64,000 nucleotides of DNA, from positions 186,001 to 250,000 of the forward strand of contig NZ_LOKW01000027.1 in assembly GCF_002211305.1 (NCBI RefSeq), read 5' to 3'. Shown here piece after piece: positions 1-9,199 of the stretch. The notes beneath the pieces are model-generated. The model searched no databases. It worked only from the letters and a program-made list of their open reading frames with translations, and was not told the DNA's origin. Every line of letters begins with the position of its first letter. Within the stretch, counting starts at the first letter, position 1. The DNA is from Rhizobium sp. R634. GTDB taxonomy: Bacteria; Pseudomonadota; Alphaproteobacteria; Rhizobiales; Rhizobiaceae. The translations under genes were made by a program, and so were the position numbers.

Positions 1-870
1 AACATCTTCCTCGATGCGCTGCAGATGTCGGAACAATCGATGGTGTCGCGCGTCAACCTCTCGCGCACCGATTACGGCACGATCCTGCGTGACGGCGCCG
101 CAATCCTGGCGCTGGCGGCCGAAAGCCGGCCGGTACCGCCGGTCATTCCGGAACTTTCCAAGGCCGTGGCCAAGGAATGGGGGCGCAGCAAATATAAGAG
201 CACCCAGGAAGAGACCTGGATGCTGCTTGCCGCGCGCGCCATCCAGGGCGGCGATGACGGGTTGAAAATCGACGTCAATGGCGCCGCGCATACCGGCGCC
301 TACATGGCGCGCATGACCGGCGATGCATTGGCCGGCCATCCGCTGACGCTGACCAACCAGACCAACGACGCGGTTTCGGCTGTCGTCACCACCGTGGCCG
401 CCCCGACCGTGCCGCTGCCGGCCGGCGGCGACGGCTTCACCATCGAGCGCAGCTACTACACGCTCGACGGCGAACAGGCGAATGTCAGCGAAGCCAAGCA
501 GAACGAGCGCTACGTCGTCGTCATTCATGTGCGGGAAACCAACGACTGGCCGTCGCGCATCGTCATCACCGATCTTCTGCCGGCCGGCTTCGAGATCGAC
601 AATCCGAACCTCGTCGACAGCGCCCAGATGACGAATTTCGACTGGATCGGCGAGATCTCCGCCGCCCATACCGAATTCCGCTATGATCGCTTCGTCGCCG
701 CCTTCAACCGCGGGTCGGGCGACGATCGCGAGTTCAACGTCGCCTATGTCGTGCGCGCCGTCACTCCCGGCACCTACGATCACCCGGCGGCAACCGTCGA
801 GGACATGTACAGGCCCGAGCTTTCGGCCCGCACGGCGACCGGCAAGATGGAGGTCATGGCGGCACAATAA
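1..870 (+). CDS. Alpha-2-macroglobulin family protein, C-terminal part (5' end outside window)
   Basis: The frame is open from the first base, so only the last 289 or so residues are present. The sequence resembles the C-terminal end of bacterial alpha-2-macroglobulins (YfhM type). An alpha-helical stretch with a Gln-Glu-Glu-Thr-Trp motif, typical of the thioester-domain barrel, is followed by a beta-rich tail containing a YYTLDG motif. These large periplasmic lipoproteins trap foreign proteases. The stop codon overlaps the pbpC start by one base (TAATG), and this a2m-pbpC pairing is the usual arrangement, consistent with joint action in envelope defence and repair. The thioester motif and lipobox would lie upstream and cannot be judged here. 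Confidence 0.88.
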   Translation, partial: NIFLDALQMSEQSMVSRVNLSRTDYGTILRDGAAILALAAESRPVPPVIPELSKAVAKEWGRSKYKSTQEETWMLLAARAIQGGDDGLKIDVNGAAHTGAYMARMTGDALAGHPLTLTNQTNDAVSAVVTTVAAPTVPLPAGGDGFTIERSYYTLDGEQANVSEAKQNERYVVVIHVRETNDWPSRIVITDLLPAGFEIDNPNLVDSAQMTNFDWIGEISAAHTEFRYDRFVAAFNRGSGDDREFNVAYVVRAVTPGTYDHPAATVEDMYRPELSARTATGKMEVMAAQ

Positions 871-2951
871 TGGGGCTGTGGCGCAAGTTTGCGATCGGAT
901 CCGCCGCCGGCGTCGTTCTCGCCGGCGCGGGTCTGCTTGCGCTCGACGCCGCCGACCGGGCCTTTCCGCCGCCGCTGGAGAAGGCTGATATTGTCTCCGC
1001 CGAGGTGCTGGATGCGGATGGTCAATTGCTGCGCGCCTTTGCGACGTCGGAGGGCCGCTGGCGGCTGAAGACTGGAGTTGCCGACGTCGATCCGCAATTC
1101 CTGCGCATGCTGATTGCCTATGAAGACCAGCGCTTCTACAGCCACGGCGGCGTCGACCCTTGGGCGCTCGGGCGCGCGAGCCTGCAATTCGTCAGCAATG
1201 GCCGCATCGTCTCCGGCGCCTCGACGCTTTCGATGCAGGTGGCCCGGCTGATCGAGCCGCGCCCGGAACGGACGCTCTCGGCAAAACTGCTGCAGCTTGC
1301 GCGGGCGGTGCAGATCGAGCGGCGGCTGACCAAGGAACAGATCCTCGACCTGTATCTCACCCACGCACCTTATGGCGGCAATCTCGAAGGCGTGCGCGCC
1401 GCGAGCCTTGCCTATTTCGGCAAGGAGCCGCGCCGCCTGACGGTCGCCGAGGCGGCGCTGCTCGTCGCCCTGCCGCAATTGCCGGAACGGCGCCGGCCGG
1501 ACCGCAATCTCAAGGCGGCGGAGGAAGCACGAAGGCGCGTGCTCGACCGCGTCGCGGTGGCCGAGGCCGTCGGCGATGGCGAGGCGGAGCGGGCCGAGGG
1601 GGTAGCCATTCCCTCGCGGCGCATGCAATTGCCGGCGCTCGCCGCCCACCTCGCCGAGGCGGCCGTTCGCAAGCATCCTACGGTCCTCAAACACCAGACG
1701 ACATTGAAGAAGCAGGTGCAGCAGGGGCTGGAGTCGGTCGCGCGGGCAGCGGCCATGAAGCTCGGGCCGAAGCTGTCGCTTGCCATGGTGATGGCGGATG
1801 CACAGACGGGCGAGATTGTCGGCGAGGTCGGCTCGGCCGATTATTTCGATACCAGCCGCTCCGGCTGGATCGACATGACGCGCGTCAACCGTTCGCCGGG
1901 CTCGACACTGAAGCCCTTCATCTACGGCCTCGCTTTCGAGCAGGGTCTCGTCTCCCAGGAGACGATCATCGAGGACCGGCCCGCCGATTTCTTCGGCTAT
2001 CGGCCGCGCAACTTCGACATGAGCTATCAGGGCGACGTCACGGTGCGCGAGGCGCTGCAGCTTTCGCTGAACGTGCCGGCCGTGAAGCTGCTCGACGCCG
2101 TCGGGCCATCGCGGCTGCTGGTGCGTTTCCGCCGCGCCGAGGTCCGTCCGGCTTTGCCGCCGAATGAGACGCCGGGGCTTGCGATCGGCCTCGGCGGCGT
2201 CGGCGTCACGCTGAAGGATCTGGTGCAGCTTTACACGGCGCTCGCCAATCGCGGCCAGCCGACGCGGCTCGGTGACGGGATCACCGGCGCACCCGGCAAG
2301 ATCGACGGCGAGCCGATGCTGGAGCCGGTCGCGGCGTGGAACGTCGCCGATATCCTTTCCGGCGTCATTCCTCCCGCCGGCGCCGCCCAGCGCGGCATCG
2401 CCTACAAGACCGGCACGAGCTACGGCTACCGCGACGCCTGGTCGGTCGGCTATGACGGGCGCTACGTGCTCGGCGTCTGGGTCGGACGGCCCGATAACGG
2501 CGCTGTGCCGGGCCTGACCGGTTATGGCACCGCCGCGCCGATCCTCTTCGAGGGCTTCGCAAAATCCGGCATAGCGACGACGCCGCTGCCGCGGCCGCCC
2601 GCCGGCGCCGTGCGCATCGCCCAATCCGAACTGCCGATCAGCCAGCGGCGTTTCGCGCTCTCCGCCAGCGGCCTGCTTGTCGCCTCCGGCCGCGAGGCCG
2701 CGCCTCAGATCGTCTATCCGCCAGAAGGCGCGCATATCGATCTCGGCGCGAAAGAGGGCGACCTGTCACCGCTGCAGCTGAAGCTGCAGGGCGGCCGCGC
2801 GCCCTTCCGCTGGCTCGCCAATGGCAAGCCGCTGCCCGATCTGTCGCGCCGGCGCACCCAGCAATGGCTGCCGGACGGCGGCGGCTATTCGAAGCTTACC
2901 GTCATCGATTCGGCCGGTCGCGCCGCAAGCGTCGGCGTTTTCATCGACTAA
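870..2951 (+). CDS. pbpC: Penicillin-binding protein 1C (bifunctional transglycosylase/transpeptidase)
   Basis: This 693-aa class A penicillin-binding protein polymerises and cross-links peptidoglycan on the periplasmic face of the inner membrane. A single N-terminal membrane anchor (about residues 8-28) precedes a glycosyltransferase domain with EDQRFYSHGG (catalytic Glu85) and GASTLSMQVARL. The transpeptidase domain has a Ser345-Thr-Leu-Lys348 nucleophile motif and KTGT at Lys513. The last 95 or so residues form the extra C-terminal domain that distinguishes PBP1C. It overlaps the alpha-2-macroglobulin gene by one base and is almost certainly co-transcribed with it. The length is normal and all catalytic motifs are intact. 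Confidence 0.95.
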   Translation: MGLWRKFAIGSAAGVVLAGAGLLALDAADRAFPPPLEKADIVSAEVLDADGQLLRAFATSEGRWRLKTGVADVDPQFLRMLIAYEDQRFYSHGGVDPWALGRASLQFVSNGRIVSGASTLSMQVARLIEPRPERTLSAKLLQLARAVQIERRLTKEQILDLYLTHAPYGGNLEGVRAASLAYFGKEPRRLTVAEAALLVALPQLPERRRPDRNLKAAEEARRRVLDRVAVAEAVGDGEAERAEGVAIPSRRMQLPALAAHLAEAAVRKHPTVLKHQTTLKKQVQQGLESVARAAAMKLGPKLSLAMVMADAQTGEIVGEVGSADYFDTSRSGWIDMTRVNRSPGSTLKPFIYGLAFEQGLVSQETIIEDRPADFFGYRPRNFDMSYQGDVTVREALQLSLNVPAVKLLDAVGPSRLLVRFRRAEVRPALPPNETPGLAIGLGGVGVTLKDLVQLYTALANRGQPTRLGDGITGAPGKIDGEPMLEPVAAWNVADILSGVIPPAGAAQRGIAYKTGTSYGYRDAWSVGYDGRYVLGVWVGRPDNGAVPGLTGYGTAAPILFEGFAKSGIATTPLPRPPAGAVRIAQSELPISQRRFALSASGLLVASGREAAPQIVYPPEGAHIDLGAKEGDLSPLQLKLQGGRAPFRWLANGKPLPDLSRRRTQQWLPDGGGYSKLTVIDSAGRAASVGVFID

Positions 2952-2966
2952 CGCCTCAAAGTGTTA

Positions 2967-3000
2967 CAGCGCTGCGCGTCTGATCAGACGCGCAGCGCTG
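2967..3000. repeat. 34-bp perfect palindrome between pbpC and treY
   Basis: Two 17-base arms (left arm CAGCGCTGCGCGTCTGA) meet without a spacer, giving a perfect inverted repeat 15 bases after the pbpC stop. There is no following T-run, so it is not a classical terminator. From memory, similar GTGTTACAGCG...CGCGTC palindromes recur in rhizobial intergenic regions, so this is more likely a dispersed palindromic element that may also stabilise or end the pbpC transcript. Confidence 0.6.
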
Positions 3001-3062
3001 AATGGAACCAAAGCCCGGACACAACCGTTGGAGAGGGTCTCCCTCCAACGTCAGACGGCCTC

Positions 3063-5672
3063 ATGACACTTCCGACAGCGACCTACCGGATACAATTCCG
3101 CAACGGCATGACCTTCGATCGCGCCTGCGGCCTCGTCCCCTATCTGAAGACGCTCGGCATCAGCCATCTCTACGCCTCACCGATCTTTACCGCCGTCACC
3201 GGCTCTACCCACGGCTATGACGTCACCGACGCCAATGAGATCGACCCGTCGCTCGGCGGCCGCGCAGGCTTCGACCGGCTGACGGAAAGCCTGGCTTCGG
3301 CAGGCATGGGGCTGATCCTCGACATCGTCCCGAACCATATGGCCGCCTCGCCGGAAAATGCCTGGTGGCGCGACGTTCTGGCATTCGGCCAGCAGAGCGC
3401 CTATGCCGGCCATTTCGACATCGACTGGCGCGAGCCGGTGACCCTGCCGCAGCTCGGCCAGGATTTCGACCGCGCGCTCAACGCCGGCGAACTGCGCGTC
3501 ACGCTCGATGAAACACACGGCAATTTCGCCCTCGCCTATTTCGAAACGCTCTTGCCGCTGAACCCTGGGAGCTATGGCGCGCTGGCAAACCGGCTCGACG
3601 ATCCGGTTGCAACGAGAATGGCGGAGGCTGCGGCCGCCACGTCAGGCGAGGACTTCCGCCGCGCGATGCGCGACATCCTCTTCGAAGGTGGCGATAAGGC
3701 GGTCTTGCGGCAGAAACTCGATGACATCTCGTCCGATCGAGATTTCCTTAGAAGCCTGCATGAGGCGCAGCATTGGCGGCTGAGCTACTGGAAGGAAGCG
3801 GCGCTGCATCTGAGCTATCGCCGTTTTTTCGAGGTGACCGGGCTGGTCGGCACCCGCGTCGAAAATCCCGCGGTGTTCGAAGACATGCACCGGCTGGTGC
3901 TCGAACTAGTGCGCCAAGGCAAGGTGCAGGGCCTGCGCATCGACCATGTCGATGGGCTGGCAGAGCCGAAAGCCTATCTCGACCGGCTCCGGGAAGCCGT
4001 CGGACCCGACATTTATATCGTCGTGGAAAAGATCCTCGGCGCAAGTGAGATTCTGCCGGAGAGCTGGCCGGTCGCAGGCACCACGGGATATGAGTTCATT
4101 GCCGCGATCGGCGACCTCTTCATCGATGGCGCCGGACTGCGCATATTGGACGATGCCTATCACAGCATCGCCGGCGAAGCCGGTGATCTCGAAGAGAGCC
4201 GGCGGATCGCCAAGCGGCTGATGGTGGAACGCAATTTCGCAGGCGAGACCGACAGACTGGTGTCGATTGCCGCCGGCATCTTTCCCGAGGAGAGAAGAGA
4301 CGAGATCGCCGGCGCATTGCGGGAACTGCTGATCGCCTTTCCGGTCTACCGCACCTATGGCGACGGCGGCCCGCTCTCCTGGCAGGATTCGGCAGTGCTG
4401 GCCGCGACCGCATCGCAGGCCACCGCACAGCTCGATGATCGACGGGCGCTCGACCATGTGCTGATGCTTCTTGAAGGCAAGGTCGAAGGCGATGCGGCCC
4501 ATGAATTCCGCATCCGCTTCCAGCAATTGAGCGGACCGGTCATGGCGAAGGCGACGGAAGACACGCTCTTTTATCGCTACAACAGGCTGCTTGGCGCCAA
4601 CGAGGTGGGCGGCGAACCGGGCAGGACGCCTGAAGGTCCCGAGGGCTTTCATCGCAGGATGGCCGAGCGCGCGCGGCTGCAGCCGCTTGGCCTGTCGGCG
4701 AGCACCACCCATGACACCAAACGTGGCGAGGATGCGCGCGCAAGGCTCTACACGCTGAGCGAAGGCGCGGATGTTTTCGTGCAGGCGATGGCACGCTGGC
4801 GTGAGATGAACCGGTCCTGGCTGAAGGATCTGCCGGACGGCGCGGTTCCGGAACCGAATGTCGAATGGATGCTCTATCAGGCGCTGGCCGGCGTCTGGCC
4901 GGAGGATTTCGACCGAGGGCAGACGGAGAAGCTTCGCGAGCGCTTTACCGACTATGCGAGAAAGGCGGTGCGCGAAGCGAAACTGCGCAGCGACTGGTTG
5001 GAACAGGATAACGTTTATGAGGAAGCCGTCACCGCCTATGCGGCGGCGCTGGTGTCGCCTGAAAATGACACCTTTCTCGAAGATTTCGAAAGAGTGCTGC
5101 AGCCCTTCATCGCCGCCGGTTACCTCAACAGCCTGTCGCAGACGCTCCTCAAGCTGACCGCTCCCGGCATTCCCGATATCTACCAGGGCGCGGAGGCTTT
5201 CGATTTCAGCCTTGTCGATCCGGATAACCGCCGGCCGGTCGAGCATGATCGGCTGATTGCATGGCTGGCCGAAGCGGGACCGATCGCCAAGCTGCAGGCG
5301 GCAGCACTGAAGCAGCGCGTCGTCAGCATCGGTCTGCAGCTGCGCCGGCGTCATCCCACCCTTTTCGCAAAAGGCGATTACCTGCCGCTGAAGGCGACCG
5401 GCAACCGGCGCGACCATGTCCTCGCTTTCGCCCGGGTGCACAACAGCGAGTTCGCAATCACCGTGGCGCCGCGGCTGATGTTCGGCTGGCTCGATCCCGG
5501 CGTGCTCTTCGCCGGTCCGGAATTCTGGGAGGATACGGCGATCGCCATCCCCTCCCCGCTTCACGGACTGAAGGCGGATCTGGTGACGGGAAAGACGATC
5601 GAACCTGGGGGCAGCATCTCGGTTGCCGCCTTGCTCGGAAGCCAGCCGGTCGGGCTGATCAGCCCGATCTGA
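3063..5672 (+). CDS. treY: Maltooligosyl trehalose synthase
   Basis: TreY is a cytoplasmic GH13 enzyme that isomerises the reducing-end glucose of maltooligosaccharides to an alpha,alpha-1,1 linkage, the first step of the TreY-TreZ trehalose pathway. The protein starts with TATYRIQF..MTF, typical of TreY, and carries GLRIDHVDGL (nucleophile region), VVEKILGASE (acid/base region) and TTHDTKRGEDARAR, followed by the C-terminal GIPDIYQG motif. It is 869 aa, close to family size. I chose the ATG at 3063 because the family begins there; the frame is open upstream to 2961. No treZ or glgX is in the window, so the partner genes lie elsewhere. No good Shine-Dalgarno sequence is visible. Confidence 0.93.
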   Translation: MTLPTATYRIQFRNGMTFDRACGLVPYLKTLGISHLYASPIFTAVTGSTHGYDVTDANEIDPSLGGRAGFDRLTESLASAGMGLILDIVPNHMAASPENAWWRDVLAFGQQSAYAGHFDIDWREPVTLPQLGQDFDRALNAGELRVTLDETHGNFALAYFETLLPLNPGSYGALANRLDDPVATRMAEAAAATSGEDFRRAMRDILFEGGDKAVLRQKLDDISSDRDFLRSLHEAQHWRLSYWKEAALHLSYRRFFEVTGLVGTRVENPAVFEDMHRLVLELVRQGKVQGLRIDHVDGLAEPKAYLDRLREAVGPDIYIVVEKILGASEILPESWPVAGTTGYEFIAAIGDLFIDGAGLRILDDAYHSIAGEAGDLEESRRIAKRLMVERNFAGETDRLVSIAAGIFPEERRDEIAGALRELLIAFPVYRTYGDGGPLSWQDSAVLAATASQATAQLDDRRALDHVLMLLEGKVEGDAAHEFRIRFQQLSGPVMAKATEDTLFYRYNRLLGANEVGGEPGRTPEGPEGFHRRMAERARLQPLGLSASTTHDTKRGEDARARLYTLSEGADVFVQAMARWREMNRSWLKDLPDGAVPEPNVEWMLYQALAGVWPEDFDRGQTEKLRERFTDYARKAVREAKLRSDWLEQDNVYEEAVTAYAAALVSPENDTFLEDFERVLQPFIAAGYLNSLSQTLLKLTAPGIPDIYQGAEAFDFSLVDPDNRRPVEHDRLIAWLAEAGPIAKLQAAALKQRVVSIGLQLRRRHPTLFAKGDYLPLKATGNRRDHVLAFARVHNSEFAITVAPRLMFGWLDPGVLFAGPEFWEDTAIAIPSPLHGLKADLVTGKTIEPGGSISVAALLGSQPVGLISPI

Positions 5673-5720
5673 GCGTCGGGCCTCCCGCACGATTAAATAT
5701 GCGACTCTCCAAATTAGTGC

Positions 5721-5751
5721 TTGACCTTCCAGTTGCTGGAAGGTGGATAAG
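5721..5751 (+). promoter_or_regulatory. MerR-type copper promoter/operator of the copper ATPase gene
   Basis: A -35 box TTGACC (5721-5726) and a -10-like GATAAG (5746-5751) are separated by 19 bases, longer than the optimal 17. This is the hallmark of MerR-family promoters, which need the activator to untwist the spacer. The spacer carries the dyad CCTTCCAGTTGCTGGAAGG (5725-5743, perfect 8-base arms around TTG), very close to known CueR/HmrR sites. It lies 37 bases before the ATPase start and is the probable target of the MerR regulator encoded downstream. Confidence 0.88.
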
Positions 5752-5787
5752 CCCTATCCAGCTGCCCTTGGGACACAGGAGATAGTC

Positions 5788-8316
5788 ATGGATACCAAGC
5801 ACGAACACGATCACCATCACAAGCACGCTCACGGGGGCGATCACTGCCATTGCAGCCATGCTCCTCAGGAGAACGCGGCCAACGCGGTGATCCGCGATCC
5901 CGTCTGCGGCATGACGGTCGATCCGAAGGCCGGCAAGCCATCGTTCGACCATGCGGGCCGCACCTATCATTTCTGCTCGGAGAGCTGCCGGACGAAGTTT
6001 GCGGCCACGCCGCAGGATTACTTGACCGCGAAAGATCCCGTCTGCGGCATGAACGTCGACCGCTCCACGGCGAAAAATTTCCTGAAATTCGAAGGCGAGA
6101 AGTTCTACTTCTGCTCGGCCGGCTGCCAAGCGAAGTTCGAGGCCGACCCCTCGGCCTATCGCAACGGTAAGCGCCCGGCGGCAAAGCCGGCGCCGGAGGG
6201 CACGCTCTACACTTGCCCGATGCATCCTGAGGTCGTCAGCGACCATCCCGGCGACTGCCCGAAATGCGGCATGGCGCTGGAACCGATGGGCGTTCCCCGC
6301 GCCGATGAAGGCCCTAACCCGGAGCTTGTCGATTTCAGCCGGCGGCTGTGGGTGAGCGCGGTCCTCGCCGTGCCGCTGCTCGCGCTCGGCATGGGGCCGA
6401 TGCTCGGCCTGCCGCTTCGCGAAGCGGTCGGCGAGCCGCTTGAGACCTATATCGAGCTCCTGCTGGCGAGCCCCGTGGTGCTCTGGGCGGCCCTGCCCTT
6501 CTTCCGCCGCGCCTGGGCATCCCTCGTCAATCGCAGCCCCAATATGTGGACGCTGATCGGTCTCGGCGTCGGCACCGCTTATGTCTACAGCGTCGTCGCA
6601 GCACTTGCCCCCGATATCTTCCCCATGAGCTTCCGTGGCCATGGCGCAGCCGTTCCGGTTTACTTCGAAGCGGCAGCCGTCATTGTCGCGCTCGTCTTCG
6701 TCGGCCAGGTGCTGGAATTGAAGGCGCGCGAACGCACCGGCTCGGCAATCCGCGCATTGCTTGATCTTGCGCCGAAGACGGCGCGGCGTATCCATGCCGA
6801 CGGCAGCGAAAACGACGTGCCGGTGGACGAGATCCAAACCGGCGACCGGCTGCGCGTGCGCCCCGGCGAACGGGTGCCGGTGGACGGCTCCGTTCTGGAG
6901 GGCCAGTCGACTGTCGATGAATCGATGATATCTGGCGAACCCCTGCCCGTCGAAAAATCGAAGGGCGATACGCTGACCGGCGGCACGATCAACAAGAACG
7001 GCGCCCTTATCATGACGGCCGAGAAGGTCGGCGCAGACACGATGCTGTCGCGCATCGTCGACATGGTCGCCAAGGCGCAGCGCTCGCGTGCGCCGATCCA
7101 GGGTGCGGTCGACCGCGTATCCGCCTTCTTCGTGCCGGCGGTGGTCGCCGTCGCCATCCTTGCCTTCCTTGCCTGGGCCGTGATCGGCCCGGAGCCGAGC
7201 CTCGCGAATGCGCTGCTTGCCGCCGTCGCGGTTCTGATCATCGCCTGCCCCTGCGCGCTCGGCCTTGCGACGCCGATGTCGATCATGATCGCAACGGGAC
7301 GCGGCGCTGGGGAAGGCGTGCTGATCAAGGACGCCGAAGCGCTGGAGCGCTTCTCCAAGGTCGACACGCTGATTGTCGACAAGACCGGCACTCTGACCGA
7401 GGGCAAGCCGAGATTGACCGATGTGGTCGCCTCTAGCGGCATCGAGGAAAGTCGGCTGCTGTCGCTGGCAGCGAGCCTGGAGCGCGGCTCCGAACATCCG
7501 CTCGCCGACGCGATCGTTTCCGGCGCGGGGGAACGCGGTGTCGTCTTCGTCAAGGTGAGCGGCTTCGAAGCCAAGACCGGCAAAGGTGTCCAAGGTCTTG
7601 CCGGCGGCGCGACGGTGGTGCTCGGCAATGCGGCGATGCTTGCCGATCTCGGCATCGATCCGGCGCCACTTTCCGAGAAGACCGAAGCCCTGCGCGGTGA
7701 CGGCAAGACCGTCATGTTCGTGGCGATCGACGGCGCGCTTGCCGGTCTCGTCGCCGTTGCCGACCGGATCAAGCCGACGACTTCAGCTGCCATCAAGGCG
7801 CTGCACGAAAGCGGGCTGAAGATCATCATGGCAACGGGCGATAACGAGCGCACCGCACGCGCGGTGGCGGTAAGCCTCGGCATCGACGAGGTGCGAGCCG
7901 ACGTGCTGCCGGAAGGCAAGAAGGCTCTGATCGACGAGTTGCGCGCCAAAGGCGCCGTCATCGCCATGGCCGGCGACGGCATCAATGATGCGCCCGCACT
8001 TGCCGCAGCCGATGTCGGCATCGCCATGGGCACCGGCGCCGATGTTGCGATGGAAAGCGCGGGCATTACATTGGTGAAAGGCGATCTGACCGGCATCGTC
8101 AGGGCACGACGGCTGGCGGAGGCGACGATGCGCAACATCCGCCAGAATCTCGGCTTTGCCTTCGGCTATAACGCACTTGGCGTGCCGGTCGCAGCCGGCG
8201 TGCTCTACCCGGTCTTCGGCTTGCTGCTTTCGCCGATGATCGCGGCGGCGGCGATGAGCCTCTCATCCGTCTCGGTTATTTCGAATGCCCTGAGACTGCG
8301 CTTTGCAAAACTATAG
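5788..8316 (+). CDS. actP: Copper-translocating P1B-type ATPase with YHS metal-binding N-terminus
   Basis: This 842-aa inner-membrane pump exports Cu+ from the cytoplasm. The N-terminus is His-rich (about residues 5-30), followed by two YHS domains (each with DPVCGM and a CxxxC motif) and a short heavy-metal-binding domain (YTCPMHPEV..PKCGM) instead of the usual HMA domains. The transport core has the CPC motif in IIACPCALGLATP, phosphorylation site DKTGTLTEG, hinge GDGINDAPAL and the YN and MSLSSVSV motifs of Cu+-type pumps. The ATG at 5788 has GGAG upstream; an in-frame GTG at 5743 lies in the promoter and is rejected. Rhizobial homologues are called ActP; copA is the general name. It forms an operon with the MerR regulator. 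Confidence 0.93.
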   Translation: MDTKHEHDHHHKHAHGGDHCHCSHAPQENAANAVIRDPVCGMTVDPKAGKPSFDHAGRTYHFCSESCRTKFAATPQDYLTAKDPVCGMNVDRSTAKNFLKFEGEKFYFCSAGCQAKFEADPSAYRNGKRPAAKPAPEGTLYTCPMHPEVVSDHPGDCPKCGMALEPMGVPRADEGPNPELVDFSRRLWVSAVLAVPLLALGMGPMLGLPLREAVGEPLETYIELLLASPVVLWAALPFFRRAWASLVNRSPNMWTLIGLGVGTAYVYSVVAALAPDIFPMSFRGHGAAVPVYFEAAAVIVALVFVGQVLELKARERTGSAIRALLDLAPKTARRIHADGSENDVPVDEIQTGDRLRVRPGERVPVDGSVLEGQSTVDESMISGEPLPVEKSKGDTLTGGTINKNGALIMTAEKVGADTMLSRIVDMVAKAQRSRAPIQGAVDRVSAFFVPAVVAVAILAFLAWAVIGPEPSLANALLAAVAVLIIACPCALGLATPMSIMIATGRGAGEGVLIKDAEALERFSKVDTLIVDKTGTLTEGKPRLTDVVASSGIEESRLLSLAASLERGSEHPLADAIVSGAGERGVVFVKVSGFEAKTGKGVQGLAGGATVVLGNAAMLADLGIDPAPLSEKTEALRGDGKTVMFVAIDGALAGLVAVADRIKPTTSAAIKALHESGLKIIMATGDNERTARAVAVSLGIDEVRADVLPEGKKALIDELRAKGAVIAMAGDGINDAPALAAADVGIAMGTGADVAMESAGITLVKGDLTGIVRARRLAEATMRNIRQNLGFAFGYNALGVPVAAGVLYPVFGLLLSPMIAAAAMSLSSVSVISNALRLRFAKL

Positions 8317-8325
8317 GAGATGGCG

Positions 8326-8727
8326 ATGAATATCGGCGAAGCATCGGAACGCTCGGGCCTCCCTTCGAAGACCATCCGCTATTACGAGGATATCGGCCTC
8401 ATCCGCCCCGGAAGGGGCGGAAATGGCTACCGCGACTATGATGCGGCCGACGTCCACAAACTGCGCTTCCTGCAGCGCTCACGCGGCCTCGGCTTTTCCG
8501 TCGAGGAATGCCGGCAACTGCTCGCGCTCTACGAGGACAGGAGTCGGGCGAGCGCCGACGTCAAGGAGATCGCTGAGATCAAGCTTGTCGAGATCGACCG
8601 CAAGATCAGAGAGCTGACGGAACTGCGGCATACGCTGGAGCACCTCGTGCGTGCCTGCCATGGAAACCATAGGCCGGACTGCCCGATCCTCGAAGGGCTT
8701 TCGGACGGCGCCGTTCAGGAGAGCTGA
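8326..8727 (+). CDS. hmrR: MerR-family copper-responsive regulator (HmrR/CueR)
   Basis: This 133-aa DNA-binding activator switches on the copper pump promoter. The N-terminal winged helix has MNIGEASERSGLPSKTIRYYE. A dimerisation helix follows, and the C-terminal metal loop has the two cysteines expected of CueR (CHGNHRPDCP). The ATG at 8326 is preferred to that at 8320 because the AGGAG at 8315-8319 would otherwise touch the start codon. It begins ten bases after the ATPase stop, so the two are co-transcribed and the regulator controls its own operon. The 3' end overlaps the convergent small gene by 13 bases. Confidence 0.93.
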   Translation: MNIGEASERSGLPSKTIRYYEDIGLIRPGRGGNGYRDYDAADVHKLRFLQRSRGLGFSVEECRQLLALYEDRSRASADVKEIAEIKLVEIDRKIRELTELRHTLEHLVRACHGNHRPDCPILEGLSDGAVQES

Positions 8728-9023
8728 CGCGTGTTCTGGTTGGCGGCCTGGGAAGAGCGAACCTGCTCATCGGGTTCCTCGTCTTCGCCATCGTCCAGCA
8801 CGCCTTCATCCAACCGATGCTTGATCGCGAGCGAATAGATCACGTCGAGAATATTGCGGTCCCTGAGATGAGGATCGGTCAGGGCGAAAAGTGAGGCCCT
8901 GACGATCTTCTTGCTGGTGGCCTTCGGGCAACGCGCTTTGACGAAATCATAGAGCGCCTGATCCGTCAGCCCTTCCATGGCGCCGTCCACGAGAGCTTCG
9001 TAGACCCGCTTCTTTTCCTTCAT
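8715..9023 (-). CDS. Conserved hypothetical protein, 102 aa
   Basis: I do not recognise a named family. The protein is soluble, mostly helical and rich in charged residues, with the N-terminal half carrying regularly spaced Leu/Ala positions (ALVDGAMEGLTDQALYDFV) and an acidic tail (DDGEDEEPDE). A purine-rich GGGGAAA precedes the ATG. It is convergent with hmrR and overlaps it by 13 bases, and it is divergent from the ECF sigma operon across a 176-base gap. The coding call rests on the open frame with good codon usage and a Shine-Dalgarno-like sequence. Confidence 0.65.
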   Translation of the reverse strand: MKEKKRVYEALVDGAMEGLTDQALYDFVKARCPKATSKKIVRASLFALTDPHLRDRNILDVIYSLAIKHRLDEGVLDDGEDEEPDEQVRSSQAANQNTRQLS

Positions 9024-9163
9024 TCTTGGTTTTCCCCTTCAGATCAGCGGCGCGATGATCTGTCATGTATCTGTCATAAACAATCGCCGATTTGGGGTGC
9101 GCGTCCAACGGACAGGGAATATTTGAAGAGTGCGCGCGGCCCGCATGATTTTTTCGACTGGTC

Positions 9164-9192
9164 GGGAATAAAATCCCCCGCACTTGCGTATA
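9164..9192 (+). promoter_or_regulatory. Candidate ECF-type promoter of the sigma factor gene
   Basis: GGGAAT (9164-9169) and CGTATA (9187-9192) are 17 bases apart, the general shape of ECF promoters (GGAA-type -35 with a CGT-type -10), and lie immediately before an ECF sigma gene. Autoregulation is usual for such genes. A start site about seven bases after the -10 would fall at or next to the ATG at 9200, implying a leaderless message. The assignment is inference from pattern and position. Confidence 0.55.
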
Positions 9193-9199
9193 CTCAATC

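Noticed and set aside
780..2735. Long minus-strand open frame opposite pbpC
   Set aside because: It mirrors the strong coding frame of pbpC, has no recognisable domain and shows the Arg-rich composition typical of antisense frames in GC-rich DNA.
5659..7593. Long minus-strand open frame opposite the copper ATPase
   Set aside because: The plus-strand ATPase has all family motifs; the opposite frame has none and is a GC-rich shadow.
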